Assembly: GCA_025360045.1 (NCBI GenBank)
Contig: JANYCY010000028.1
Location: 1-64,000, forward strand
Origin: Janthinobacterium sp.
GTDB taxonomy: Bacteria > Pseudomonadota > Gammaproteobacteria > Burkholderiales > Chitinibacteraceae
Direction: 5' to 3'
Length of the DNA: 64,000 nucleotides
A program made the position numbers and the translations under genes. This document shows, piece after piece, positions 20,880 to 29,676 of this stretch. Below the pieces are notes generated by a model. That model worked only from the letters and a program-made list of their open reading frames with translations, was not told where the DNA came from and searched no databases. The stretch's first letter is position 1. Every line of letters begins with the position of its first letter.

Positions 20880-21281
20880 GAACCGACTTAAAAATTCTAG
20901 CTAAAATACAAAGACCATTCATCCTGTGCTTATCGAAGGATGAATGGCCTGAAATGTGCGCCAATAGTGAATACTAGGCTTCGAGTTAACTCTTCAATTG
21001 CCGGCTAAAATCCCCAAGAACATACATCGGGTTATTTATTGTTAAAATATGACTTTTGGCATACGACGGGCAAGTGAAATTAGTCCGATTCAGTATTCAG
21101 TTAAAAGATCGAACTTTAGAGCTTTAAACTATGCTGACACAAAATACGGGGCTCCTCACTCAGCCCTCTTAGTATTCATTTCTGATTTTATCGATCCCCC
21201 TCACACATTACCACTTCCTCCCATTTACAAACAGCGCTCTTTCAACAAAGATACGCCCCACACATTCAATGGAAAAACGCC
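20880..21281. other. 402-base intergenic region with one hairpin
   Basis: Contains an 11-bp perfect inverted repeat, CCATTCATCCT (20915-20925) and AGGATGAATGG (20937-20947), with an 11-base loop and no T-run, so it is a hairpin but not a convincing terminator. The rest is AT-rich, presumably carries the pepP promoter, and shows no conserved gene. An open frame from 21049 overlaps pepP out of phase and is not gene-like. Confidence 0.5.
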
Positions 21282-22673
21282 ATGTTTCAGCCCGAAATCT
21301 ATCGTCAACGCCGCGCTACACTTGCTGCCAGCTTGCCGGATAGCCTGATTTTGCTGCTAGGCAACGTCGATTCGCCTATGAATTACTCAGACAATATTTT
21401 CCCGTTTATTCAGGATAGTAATTTTCGCTATTACTTTGGCCTGAACGAACCGGGCCTAGCTGGCTTGATTGATACCGCCAATGATGTAATCACGCTATTT
21501 GGTAACGAGCCAGAAGTTGCCGATATCGTTTGGACCGGCCCACAGCCCAGCTTAAGCGAGCGCGCTGCTACGGCAGGCGTAAACCAGAGCCAAGCTTACG
21601 CAAAGCTAGTGGAGACACTGGCGGCGGCCCAAGCGGCGGGCATTACGGTGCAATATTTAGCGCCTTATCGTGGCGAAACGATTTTAGAATTAGCCAAGCT
21701 ATTAGGCTGTGATAGCTCAAAAGTAAAAGCAGGCTTTTCTAGCGCTTTAACGCTGGCCGTTATCGCCCAGCGCGAAATCAAAAGTAACGAAGAAATTGCC
21801 GAGATGGAAACCGTGCTGGCGATTACCCGCGATGTGCACCACGCCGCGATGCGCGCTTCGCACCCAACGGTGCTAGAGCATCAAGTGGTGGGCTTGATGG
21901 AAGGCATTGTGCGTAGCCACGATTTGCAACTGGCCTACCCTAGTATTTTTTCCAGAAACGGCGAAGTGCTGCACAACCATCATCATCATCAAAAGCTGCA
22001 AAAAGGCGATTTGGTGCTAAATGATACGGGAGCCACATCCGCTGGCGGCTATGCCAGCGATATCACTCGCACGATTCCGGTGGGTGGCAAATTTAGCCCG
22101 CGCCAACGCGAATTGTATGATGCGGTGCTGGCCATGCAAACCGAGGCGATTGCTGCGCTTAAACCCGGCCTGCCTTATTTAGCCGCGCATAAACTCGCGG
22201 CCAAAGTGATGGTCACAGCAATGAGCAAACTGGGTTTCTTTAAAGGCGACGCTGACGCAATTGTAGAATCCGGCGCTTACGCCATTGCCTTCCCGCACGG
22301 CCTTGGCCACCAAATTGGGTTGGATGTGCACGATATGGAAAGCCTAGGTGAAAACTTGGTCGGCTACGGCGAGGGCGTTGAGCGCAGTAGCTTGTTTGGC
22401 ATGGGCTATTTACGCCTAGGCAAGCCATTGAAAGCCGGCATGGTGATTACGGTAGAGCCAGGCATCTACTTTATCCCCGCCCTGATCGACGCTTGGCAAA
22501 CGGAAGGCCGCCATAGCGATATGATTAATTACGCCAAATTTAACGAATACAAAGACTTTGGCGGCATCCGTATCGAAGACAATGTGCTAATCACGGCGAC
22601 TGGCAGCCGCATCCTAGGCGCGCATATTGCGCGCACGGCTGAGGAAGTAGAGGCAGTGATGGCGGCAGTGTAA
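21282..22673 (+). CDS. pepP: Xaa-Pro aminopeptidase (aminopeptidase P)
   Basis: Metallopeptidase of family M24B that removes an N-terminal residue before proline. The 463 residues comprise an N-terminal creatinase-like domain (to about 165) and the pita-bread catalytic domain. Metal ligands are visible: D248 and D260 in LNDTGATSAGGYASDITRT, His in FPHGLGHQIGLDVHD, Glu in TVEPGIYF and Glu in GGIRIEDN. A run HNHHHH near residue 235 lies at the active-site rim. The start codon is preceded by GGAAAAACGCC. The gene stands alone. Confidence 0.92.
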   Translation: MFQPEIYRQRRATLAASLPDSLILLLGNVDSPMNYSDNIFPFIQDSNFRYYFGLNEPGLAGLIDTANDVITLFGNEPEVADIVWTGPQPSLSERAATAGVNQSQAYAKLVETLAAAQAAGITVQYLAPYRGETILELAKLLGCDSSKVKAGFSSALTLAVIAQREIKSNEEIAEMETVLAITRDVHHAAMRASHPTVLEHQVVGLMEGIVRSHDLQLAYPSIFSRNGEVLHNHHHHQKLQKGDLVLNDTGATSAGGYASDITRTIPVGGKFSPRQRELYDAVLAMQTEAIAALKPGLPYLAAHKLAAKVMVTAMSKLGFFKGDADAIVESGAYAIAFPHGLGHQIGLDVHDMESLGENLVGYGEGVERSSLFGMGYLRLGKPLKAGMVITVEPGIYFIPALIDAWQTEGRHSDMINYAKFNEYKDFGGIRIEDNVLITATGSRILGAHIARTAEEVEAVMAAV

Positions 22674-22711
22674 GGCGTTCAAGGCGTAGGTTATAAGGGG
22701 ATGGCCGTTGC

Positions 22712-22804
22712 ATAGGGTGCAAAACGCCAGAGGCGTTACGCACCGTGGCAATGCCGCTTCATGACAAAAGCGGTGCGCAAGAAAAACGACTTGCACACCC
22801 TATA
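22712..22804. repeat. Palindromic repeat family D
   Basis: ATAGGGTGCAAAACGCC on the left faces GCGGTGCGCAAGAAAAACG and TTGCACACCCTATA on the right. The same element is at 50298-50370, and its right half recurs twice in the tandem array upstream of narK. Confidence 0.65.
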
Positions 22805-23017
22805 AAAACGTCAATATCCACGCAACTATGTTTCAATATTTAACACAGACAGCGCCTTTTCAAAGGAAGGAACAAGTGCTGCTAACTTGTGTAGCTCCCT
22901 CCCCCCTTGAGGGGGAAGGAGCTATTGCAACAATCCTCGTTGTATTCAAACCACAAATCTAGTTTCATCCCCGACAAACGGCTAAGATGAAACCCCTCCC
23001 TTAAAAATGCAGACGGC

Positions 23018-23629
23018 ATGAAGCTGATCACCTCGTATACCAGCCCTTTCGGCCGTAAGGTACGTATCGTTCTTGCCGAGAAACGCATTGATTATCAGTT
23101 GGTTGAGGATAATCCTTGGTCCACCGAAAGCAGCGTTAGCACGCTGAATCCGCTTGGCAAGGTGCCGATTCTCTTGCTGGACGATGGCAGAACTTTGTAC
23201 GACTCGCGGGTGATTGTGGATTTTCTAGATCACAGCTCGCCCGTCGGCAAACTGATTCCACAGGACCATCGGCAAGCCATCAACACCAAGCGCCGTGAAG
23301 CGCTAGCGGATGGAATCAGCGATGCGGCGGTGCTGATTAGGCTGGAGCGACTTCGCCCAGCTCATTTGCAATCCACCGAATGGATCACGCAGCAGCAAAG
23401 CAAAATTGAACGCGGCCTTGAGCATATCGCCAATGAATTAGACGAGAAAAAATGGTGGGGAGCTGATTTGTTTTCTTTGGCCGATGTGGCGCTGGGCTGC
23501 ACGCTGGCCTATTTGGAGTTTCGATTGCCGGAGCTAGATTGGCAGAGCCGCTATCCAAATTTGCATAAGTTTTACAGCAAGCTTGAAGAGCGTCCTTCTT
23601 TTGCCGAAACTGCGCCGCCGATGGTTTGA
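23018..23629 (+). CDS. Glutathione S-transferase family protein
   Basis: A 203-residue GST-fold protein. The N-terminal thioredoxin-like domain starts KLITSYTSPFGRKVRIVLAEK, with the Ser/Thr-Pro-Phe-x-Arg motif at the usual active-site place, and has the cis-Pro motif GKVPILLLDDG and the glutathione-contact DS in LYDSRVI. The helical C-terminal domain includes LADVALGCTLAYLEFR. It resembles E. coli YibF. Substrate unknown. No strong ribosome site is visible. The 344-base gap before it holds a D element and a degenerate E-like segment (22855-22925). Confidence 0.88.
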   Translation: MKLITSYTSPFGRKVRIVLAEKRIDYQLVEDNPWSTESSVSTLNPLGKVPILLLDDGRTLYDSRVIVDFLDHSSPVGKLIPQDHRQAINTKRREALADGISDAAVLIRLERLRPAHLQSTEWITQQQSKIERGLEHIANELDEKKWWGADLFSLADVALGCTLAYLEFRLPELDWQSRYPNLHKFYSKLEERPSFAETAPPMV

Positions 23630-23649
23630 GGCAGTTTTTAAAGTGATGT

Positions 23650-23708
23650 GTAGGGCGGGTGCAACCCGCGAGCGCTGCTGAAAAACACGCGGGTTGCACC
23701 CGCCCTAC
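23650..23708. repeat. Repeat family C, full palindrome
   Basis: GTAGGGCGGGTGCAACCCGC and GCGGGTTGCACCCGCCCTAC around a 19-base loop, between the convergent GST and grxD genes. Confidence 0.8.
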
Positions 23709-23728
23709 GCAAATCATTTCGCCAAAGC

Positions 23729-24046
23729 TTACTCTGCAGCAATCCCTTCCAGCATTTTTTGCAGCTCGCCGGTGGCAAACAGCTCTTTCATAATGTCGGA
23801 GCCGCCGACAAACTCGCCCTTGATATAGAGCTGAGGAATAGTGGGCCAGTTTGCGTATTCTTTAATGCCTTGGCGAATATCCGCATCGGCCAGCACATTA
23901 ACAGCAGCAAAAGACACGCCACAGTTTTTGAGCATCTGTACAGCGCCAGCAGAAAAGCCGCATTGTGGGAAAGTGGGTGTGCCTTTCATGTACAGCACCA
24001 CGGCGTTTTCTGTCACTTGTTGGCGAATTAGGTCTTGAGTGCTCAT
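23729..24046 (-). CDS. grxD: Monothiol glutaredoxin (Grx4 type)
   Basis: Carries or delivers [2Fe-2S] clusters, usually with a BolA partner. The 105 residues show the monothiol CGFS motif (C29-S32) in TFPQCGFSAGAVQMLKNCG, then the cis-Pro segment WPTIPQLYIKGEFVGGSDI that binds glutathione. Length is normal. The ATG follows AAAGGATATTCAAT. It is upstream of prmC on the same strand, 179 bases away with a C palindrome between. Confidence 0.95.
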   Translation of the reverse strand: MSTQDLIRQQVTENAVVLYMKGTPTFPQCGFSAGAVQMLKNCGVSFAAVNVLADADIRQGIKEYANWPTIPQLYIKGEFVGGSDIMKELFATGELQKMLEGIAAE

Positions 24047-24172
24047 ATTGAATATCCTTTGTGATACCTGATGTATTTACTCGGGTATTGTACTTTTATG
24101 AAAAAATCGCGGCAAGTAAATCGAGTACGTGGGTTTCACCCCAATCCTATCAACTTAAGCGAAATATTTTTC

Positions 24173-24228
24173 GTGGGGCGGGACCCCGCGAGCCATGTTG
24201 AAAAATACGCGGGTTTCACCCGCCCTAC
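24173..24228. repeat. Repeat family C overlapping the prmC stop codon
   Basis: GTGGGGCGGGACCCCGCG and CGCGGGTTTCACCCGCCCTAC form a palindrome whose last bases (CTAC at 24225-24228) include the TAG stop codon of prmC on the minus strand. It follows CAATCCTATCAACTTAAG (24142-24159), a motif that borders several C and D elements in this window. Confidence 0.75.
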
Positions 24229-25025
24229 AAACGCCCGCCCGTGACTCGTTCTATGCCAGATAAATCTCGCCAGCTCTGTACTTCATCAAAGCCAGCTGCA
24301 TCGAGCAAGGCCCTGCAAGCCGCCGATTGATCCCAGCCATGCTCAAATAACAGCCAGCCGTTTTCGTTGAGGCGGCTAGTTGCGCCGCTAATGATGCTGC
24401 GGATATGTACCAAGCCATCGCCTTCGTCGCTCAAGGCACTACGTGGCTCAAAGCGTAAATCACCTTCACTTAAATGATGATCGTTTTGCTCGATATAGGG
24501 CGGATTAGAAACGATCACATCAAAATGGGCATCGCCCAAAGCCTGATACCAATCAGATTGAAAAAAGCGAATCGCGGCCTCTAGCCCGCTGGCATTGGTC
24601 TGAGCCACAATCAAAGCAGCAGGGGATAAATCCACCGCGCTCACATCCAAATCGAGGTGTTCTAATTTCAGAGTAATCGGGATACAGCCAGAGCCCGTGC
24701 CCAGATCAAGCACGCTAGCGCCATCCCCTGCTCGCTCTAAAGCCAGCTCGACGAGTAGCTCGGTATCTGGCCTTGGGATAAGCACACTTGGGTTCACCAC
24801 AAAATCGCGGCCAAAGAATTCTCGCGTGCCCACGATATACGCCACTGGCTCGCCAGTTCGTCTACGGGCCGCTAGCGGATTAAAAACCTTGGCATGCGCC
24901 GGATCAACTTCATCCTGCCCATGCCCAATTAACCATGCGCGGTTTTTGCCGGTGCAATGGTGAAACAAAACTTGTGCGTCAATCTTATCCAAACCACTTT
25001 GCAGCAATAATGCTGAATAATTCAT
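24225..25025 (-). CDS. prmC: Release factor glutamine methyltransferase PrmC
   Basis: Methylates the Gln of the GGQ motif in peptide release factors using S-adenosylmethionine. The 266 residues have a helical N-terminal domain, the AdoMet site VLDLGTGSGCIPITL (about 110-124) and the catalytic NPPY motif (VSNPPYIEQ). The ATG at 25025 has GGAAG five bases upstream; the ATG at 25037 has none. The stop codon and last few codons touch a family C palindrome, so the extreme C-terminus (TGGRL) may have been altered by its insertion. Confidence 0.92.
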   Translation of the reverse strand: MNYSALLLQSGLDKIDAQVLFHHCTGKNRAWLIGHGQDEVDPAHAKVFNPLAARRRTGEPVAYIVGTREFFGRDFVVNPSVLIPRPDTELLVELALERAGDGASVLDLGTGSGCIPITLKLEHLDLDVSAVDLSPAALIVAQTNASGLEAAIRFFQSDWYQALGDAHFDVIVSNPPYIEQNDHHLSEGDLRFEPRSALSDEGDGLVHIRSIISGATSRLNENGWLLFEHGWDQSAACRALLDAAGFDEVQSWRDLSGIERVTGGRL

Positions 25026-25101
25026 AAAGGCTTCCATAAAAACAAAGGGCTAAATAAAACACCGTAGGGCATAAGGATCTACATAAGTTTGATGCACTTA
25101 T

Positions 25102-25210
25102 CCCCACTTTGAAAAAGGGGGGTTAGGGGGGATTTGGCATTGCATCTCTTTACAAAAAAGCAACAGCGAATGCAAATCCCCCTCACCCCCCCTTTGACAA
25201 AGGGGGAGGC
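25102..25210. repeat. Palindromic repeat family E
   Basis: CCCCACTTTGAAAAAGGGG with GGTTAGGGGGGATTTG faces CAAATCCCCCTCACCCC with CCTTTGACAAAGGGGG, the same layout as 2487-2600. Confidence 0.7.
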
Positions 25211-25254
25211 TACAGCAGCAAAGTGCGCCTATTGTGTGTAGGTACTTATACCTT

Positions 25255-25313
25255 AGGGCTGGGTGAATCCCGCGTATTTTTCAGCATCGCTCGCGGGTTG
25301 CACCCGCCCGACG
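25255..25313. repeat. Repeat family C, imperfect palindrome
   Basis: TAGGGCTGGGTGAATCCCGC faces GCGGGTTGCACCCGCCCGAC, just downstream of the CLC gene. Confidence 0.65.
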
Positions 25314-25331
25314 AGAGGCCCACTCAACGCT

Positions 25332-26615
25332 TCATTTTTTTGAATCACGATAAGCAGCAAGCTCGCTCAGTTTTATACCATCGGGTGCGGCTCGGTATTT
25401 GCCATGGATAATTCGTTGCGAGCGATAGATTCCTGTGTGCCCAGAGAATAAATAGCTCACCACGCAGGCTAATGCTGCATAAACGCCTATTTCTGCGCCA
25501 AACATTTCCATCGCCATCAGGGTAGAGGCAATCGGCGTATTGGCAGCGCCTGCAAACACGGCGACAAAGCCTAAGCCTGCTAAAAAGGCAAAATTCAAAT
25601 TTAAAAAGGGGGCTAATACATTGCCTAAAGTCGCGCCTATATAAAATAAGGGAGTGACTTCCCCGCCTTTAAAACCGCTACCCAAAGAGGCCACGGTAAA
25701 AGCAAACTTAGCGGCAAAATCGTAATGGGCCATGGGGTGTTGAAAAGATTCCACAATCGTGGGGATACCCAAACCAAGGTATCTTTCTGCGCCTAAAAGC
25801 CAAGCCACCAAAGCGATCACGAGACCACCTACGAAGGGGCGCAATGGCGGGTAATGAATGAGTTTCTTCATCCCAGCGCCAAGCAGATGCGTGGCATTGG
25901 CAAAGCTGCGCGCCACCACGCCAAAAATCGCTCCGGCCAGCAAGACCGCGCCCAATACCCATATGCTGATAGCGGGAATCGCGCCAATTAAATAATGCGT
26001 ATGCTGCACGCCCCACAGGATGCCTATCTGATCGGCCACCACCGCTGCAACAAGGCAGGGCCAAATGGCATCGACGCGCATGCGGCCAATCGCCAGCACT
26101 TCAAAGCCAAAAATAGCCCCCGCTAAGGGCGTACCAAAAACGGATGCAAAACCCGCGCTAATCCCCGCCATCAGGAGTAAGCGCCGATCACCATTTTTTA
26201 ACCGGAAGAGTCGGGTGAGCTGATCGGCCAAGGCCCCGCCCATTTGCACCGCCGTGCCTTCTCGCCCTACCGATGCGCCAAACAAATGCGAAACCACCGT
26301 GCCGCCCAATACCAAGGGAGCCATACGCAGCGGAATGATTTTTTGCGGATCATTAATCTCATCAATCAGCAGATTATTACCCGCCTCCACCTGCTTACCA
26401 AAGCGCCAGTAAACCCAGCCAACCATCGCACCCGCCAAAGGTAAACCCGCTAGCAACCAAGGATTAGCTAGCCGTGTGGCGGTGGCCCATTCTAAAGAAA
26501 ACAGAAAAAACGCCGACGCAGAACCCGCGAGCATGCCAACCAAAACAGCCAGCAAGAGCCATTTGAGCAAAGCCCGCAGCACGGCAAATCTTTCCTGAAT
26601 GTTAGAAATGGTCAT
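25332..26615 (-). CDS. CLC-family anion/proton antiporter, possibly fluoride type
   Basis: An inner-membrane CLC protein of 427 residues with about ten or more membrane helices. The gating glutamate lies in GREGTAVQMGG (E119); canonical chloride CLCs have GREGP. The first selectivity loop reads GNNLLIDE (79-86) instead of GSGIP, and the later loop GSGFKGGEVTPLFYIG replaces the usual GxFxP. These departures are what I remember of the CLC-F fluoride exporters, which protect cells from fluoride. No fluoride riboswitch was recognised upstream. Anion specificity is therefore an inference; CLC membership is secure. Confidence 0.85.
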   Translation of the reverse strand: MTISNIQERFAVLRALLKWLLLAVLVGMLAGSASAFFLFSLEWATATRLANPWLLAGLPLAGAMVGWVYWRFGKQVEAGNNLLIDEINDPQKIIPLRMAPLVLGGTVVSHLFGASVGREGTAVQMGGALADQLTRLFRLKNGDRRLLLMAGISAGFASVFGTPLAGAIFGFEVLAIGRMRVDAIWPCLVAAVVADQIGILWGVQHTHYLIGAIPAISIWVLGAVLLAGAIFGVVARSFANATHLLGAGMKKLIHYPPLRPFVGGLVIALVAWLLGAERYLGLGIPTIVESFQHPMAHYDFAAKFAFTVASLGSGFKGGEVTPLFYIGATLGNVLAPFLNLNFAFLAGLGFVAVFAGAANTPIASTLMAMEMFGAEIGVYAALACVVSYLFSGHTGIYRSQRIIHGKYRAAPDGIKLSELAAYRDSKK

Positions 26616-26739
26616 TTAATTCCTGATGTAAACGCAGTGGTGATGCCAATCTTAGAGTGGGTGCTGACCCCATACACACTAAGCAGTTTGCTTTTTTGTA
26701 GCAAACAATGAAAAAACGTAATAACAACAATCTCCACAT

Positions 26740-27060
26740 AGGGCTTAAAGCCCCCTTGAAACACGCCGTAGCGAGGAACAAGCGGGGCGGGGTTTCGCTG
26801 GGGAAGGAGGATCCAGCTGATCCCGCCCGCCGCCGACTCGATTGGATCGCAGTAGGGGCTTTCGTGTTTTTGAGGTTGCGGTTTTGCTTCCTTTCTTGGC
26901 GAAGCAGAAATCATAGACTTCGCGGGGGATTCCCGCACCTAAACACCGTGCCGAAGGCACTAAAAAGATCTTTTTGACTTTGGTTAGCGCGTATGGGGTG
27001 CAATCCGCCGAGCTTTGCAATGAAATACAAAAAACGGCGGGTTGCACCCGCCCTACGAAA
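26740..27060 (+). repeat. Composite repeat A plus C half-element, copy 3
   Basis: Same order as 19056-19375: GGGCTTAAAG start, CGCCGTAGCGAGGAACAAGC, the GTGCCGAAGGCAC palindrome near 26950, the linker GACTTTGGTTAGCGC, and a C arm GGCGGGTTGCACCCGCCCTAC (27036-27056). A further C arm (27086-27102) abuts the mgtE stop codon. Together these fill the 488-base gap between the CLC gene and mgtE. Confidence 0.75.
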
Positions 27061-27103
27061 GGCATTGGTTTAAGTTGATAGCATTGGTTTCACCCGCCCT
27101 ACA

Positions 27104-28540
27104 TCACATCAAAAACACCGATGCCAGCCCTAGGAAAATAAAGAATCCCATTGAATCGGTGGTGGCGGTCAGCAAGACCGATGAGCCATAAGCCGGGTCT
27201 CTTCCCAGCTTTTGCATAGTGAGCGGCACTAAAATACCGACCAAGGCGGCGACGAGTAAATTCAGCATCATGGCGGCCATCATCACCACGCCGAGCGAAA
27301 CTTGGCGATATAAGAGCCATGCAATAAAGCCCAGCACCGTGCCCCACACGAGGCCATTCAGCAGCGCAATCGCCAGCTCTTTGCCAATTAAACGCCCTGA
27401 ATTGCTTGGGTTAATCTGCCCCAGGGCCAAGCCGCGAATAATCAGGGTAATGGTTTGCGTGCCGGTATTACCGCCAATGCCCGACACAATCGGCATCAGC
27501 GCGGCCAGCGCGACCAAATGGGTGATGGTTTCTTCAAAAGCGCCAATCACGCGGCTGGCGATAAAGGCGGTACAGATATTCACCGCCAGCCAAGGCCAGC
27601 GATTTTTAGCGGATTTCCACACGCTAGAAAACAGGTCTTCTTCTTTCAAACCGGCCAAGGATAAGACTTCGGCGTCGGATTCTTCCCGAATCACGTCCAC
27701 CATCATATCCACCGTCAGGCGACCGATCACTTTGTGATTGGAGTCGACCACGGGCGCGGAAACTAAGTCATAGCGCTCAAACGCTTGCGCCGCGTCCCCA
27801 GTATCGTCGTGACCGCGAAAGGTCACCACATCGGTGGCCATTGCTTCATGCACGGTGAGATCAGGATCGGAAACCAGCAGATGATTAATCGCCAGCACGC
27901 CTCTTAGCGTTTGCTCGTGATCAACCACAAAGAGTTTATCGGTGTGATTTGGCAGCTCGTCAAAGCGGCGTAAATAGCGCAGCACCACTTCTAAGGTGAC
28001 ATCATCTCTGATGGTCACCATTTCAAAATCCATTAAGGAGCCAACTTCATCCTCTGGGTAAGACAGCGCCGATTGCAGCTGCGCCCGCTCTTCATCATCC
28101 AAGCCGCCTAATAATTCAAAGCGCACTTCATTGGATAAATCTGGCACCAAGTCGGCCAGCTCATCGGCATCCAGATGCTCGGCAGCAGCGATAATTTCGT
28201 AGTTTTCCATATCGGCCAGCAGCGATTCACGCACTGCATCGGATACTTCCAACAAGATCTCACCATCGTGCTCAGACTTCACCAGCTCCCAGACCGTCAG
28301 CCGATCAAACAGGGGCAACGCTTCTAAGATATACGCCACGTCGGCGGGGTGCAGGCTGGCTAGCTTTTTTTGTAGCTCGACCAGATTCTGCTTATGCACC
28401 AGCTGCTCAACCAGCTCGTGCTTGGGCATATCCTGCCGATGCACCATATCTTCGACCAGCCTATGCCTATCCAACAGGCGCACCACCTGTTGCAAGCTTT
28501 CTTGTAGGCTTTCTTGCTGTTTGCGGGTGACTATCGTCAT
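27104..28540 (-). CDS. mgtE: Magnesium transporter MgtE
   Basis: Mg2+ channel of the inner membrane gated by cytoplasmic Mg2+. The 478 residues follow the family plan: an acidic N domain (about 45-170), two CBS domains (about 180-300) and five membrane helices (about 325-478) with the pore-region motif PIVSGIGGNTGTQTITLIIRGLALG and a conserved Asp-containing final helix (TATTDSMGFFIFLG). A TTG at 28552 could add four residues, but the ATG at 28540 is preferred. No M-box riboswitch was recognised. It stands alone between repeats. Confidence 0.95.
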   Translation of the reverse strand: MTIVTRKQQESLQESLQQVVRLLDRHRLVEDMVHRQDMPKHELVEQLVHKQNLVELQKKLASLHPADVAYILEALPLFDRLTVWELVKSEHDGEILLEVSDAVRESLLADMENYEIIAAAEHLDADELADLVPDLSNEVRFELLGGLDDEERAQLQSALSYPEDEVGSLMDFEMVTIRDDVTLEVVLRYLRRFDELPNHTDKLFVVDHEQTLRGVLAINHLLVSDPDLTVHEAMATDVVTFRGHDDTGDAAQAFERYDLVSAPVVDSNHKVIGRLTVDMMVDVIREESDAEVLSLAGLKEEDLFSSVWKSAKNRWPWLAVNICTAFIASRVIGAFEETITHLVALAALMPIVSGIGGNTGTQTITLIIRGLALGQINPSNSGRLIGKELAIALLNGLVWGTVLGFIAWLLYRQVSLGVVMMAAMMLNLLVAALVGILVPLTMQKLGRDPAYGSSVLLTATTDSMGFFIFLGLASVFLM

Positions 28541-28747
28541 GCCGAATTCCAAAGAGAAGGGTAATAAAAAGACGTGCGCGAGTTTATCACGACAGGAAGG
28601 CTAGATGCCGCGACAAAGTGCCTTTTACACGGTGCGGTGTAAGGCATTGTTAACTAATCGGAAGGTGGGGAAGCGGCATAAAACGGGCCTACACGCATCT
28701 AGGCAAGCTGATGTGACGCTGATGACGCCTATCATGGGATGACGTAC

Positions 28748-28773
28748 AAAAAAACGGCGGGCTTTCGCCCGCC
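28748..28773 (-). terminator. Rho-independent terminator after yjfJ-like gene
   Basis: Minus strand GGCGGGC-GAAA-GCCCGCC (28773-28756) followed by a T-run (28754-28748), 15 bases after the stop codon of the PspA-like gene. Confidence 0.85.
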
Positions 28774-28787
28774 TTGCAATACGCTAA

Positions 28788-29543
28788 TTACGCCGCACTC
28801 TTGCCCGACAAGCGCTGTAATCGTTGCAACGCTGTTTCTCCGCTGGCAACTTCAGTGACAGATTTTCGAATTGCCGCAATTTCGGCGGCCTGATCAAGCG
28901 GCTTTTGCGCGATATCGGTCACAATTTTCATCCCTGCCGCTTCATTGCTCATTTGCTCGGCACGGCGAGTTAAGGCGCTGAGTGCATTAGATTGATTTGA
29001 AACGCCTTTAAAACCAGCCAACTGCTCTTGCCGCGCCTGACGGGCCGCCTGCAAATCTTTCTGCGCTTCGGCAGCAGCCAAGGCTTGCAAGGCTTTTTTA
29101 GCTGCCGCATCAAAATCAGCTAATTGCTGCGAAAGCTGTTTTACGATTTCTTCAAACTCGCCCATAAATTCACGGGCGTCCGCAGCTTCTTGTTCTTCTT
29201 GCGCCACGCGGCCTTTATTGGCTTCTAGCTCGTCGCAAAAAATAGTCACAGTCGCTTCAGAAATTGTGCCCGCGGCCAAACGTGCACCTAAGGTTTCTAA
29301 GGCTTTTTCATCGGTAGCAATCAATGCTTTTAAATCCACCACATCTTTTTGCTCTTTAGCAAAATCGGCTCTGGCCTTGGCCAGTTTTTGGGCTGAATCT
29401 TGCAAAATACTGCGTAGCTGATCGCGATCTGCTTCGGTGGCCGTTTCAGGATCAAAATTAGCAATCACGCCAGAGATTTTGTCCCCGAGCGCACTGAAGT
29501 GTTTTGCCACCAAACGAGCCGTAAGATTCCAACCTGAAGACAT
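28788..29543 (-). CDS. yjfJ: PspA/IM30-family protein, YjfJ-like
   Basis: A 251-residue, mostly coiled-coil protein without signal or membrane segment. Long heptad-rich helices (residues about 40-190, rich in Ala, Glu, Lys and Gln) and a hinge with TEADRDQLRSILQDS resemble the PspA/IM30 fold, whose members polymerise on and remodel the inner membrane under stress. It follows a DUF2491 gene as yjfJ and yjfK do in enterobacteria, which supports the name. The spacer of 133 bases holds a C palindrome. A strong terminator ends the unit. Confidence 0.75.
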   Translation of the reverse strand: MSSGWNLTARLVAKHFSALGDKISGVIANFDPETATEADRDQLRSILQDSAQKLAKARADFAKEQKDVVDLKALIATDEKALETLGARLAAGTISEATVTIFCDELEANKGRVAQEEQEAADAREFMGEFEEIVKQLSQQLADFDAAAKKALQALAAAEAQKDLQAARQARQEQLAGFKGVSNQSNALSALTRRAEQMSNEAAGMKIVTDIAQKPLDQAAEIAAIRKSVTEVASGETALQRLQRLSGKSAA

Positions 29544-29598
29544 ATTATTTCCTTTATATGTAAAAGTGATTTTCGCGTAAATGTTAGGCTGCGCTCAT

Positions 29599-29656
29599 GT
29601 AGGGCGGGTGAACCCCGCGTATTTTCAGCATTGCTCGCGGGTAAGCACCCGCCCTA
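29599..29656. repeat. Repeat family C, full palindrome
   Basis: GTAGGGCGGGTGAACCCCGC faces GCGGGTAAGCACCCGCCCTA, between the YjfK-like and YjfJ-like genes. Confidence 0.75.
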
Positions 29657-29676
29657 AGAATGATGCACAGCACTTT

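Noticed and set aside
21049-21348. A 99-codon plus-strand frame overlapping the pepP start
   Set aside because: No ribosome site, low-quality composition, and it overlaps the well-supported PepP N-terminus out of frame.
26708-27065. Open frames on both strands in the CLC-mgtE gap
   Set aside because: They consist of composite repeat A/C sequence, not protein-coding.
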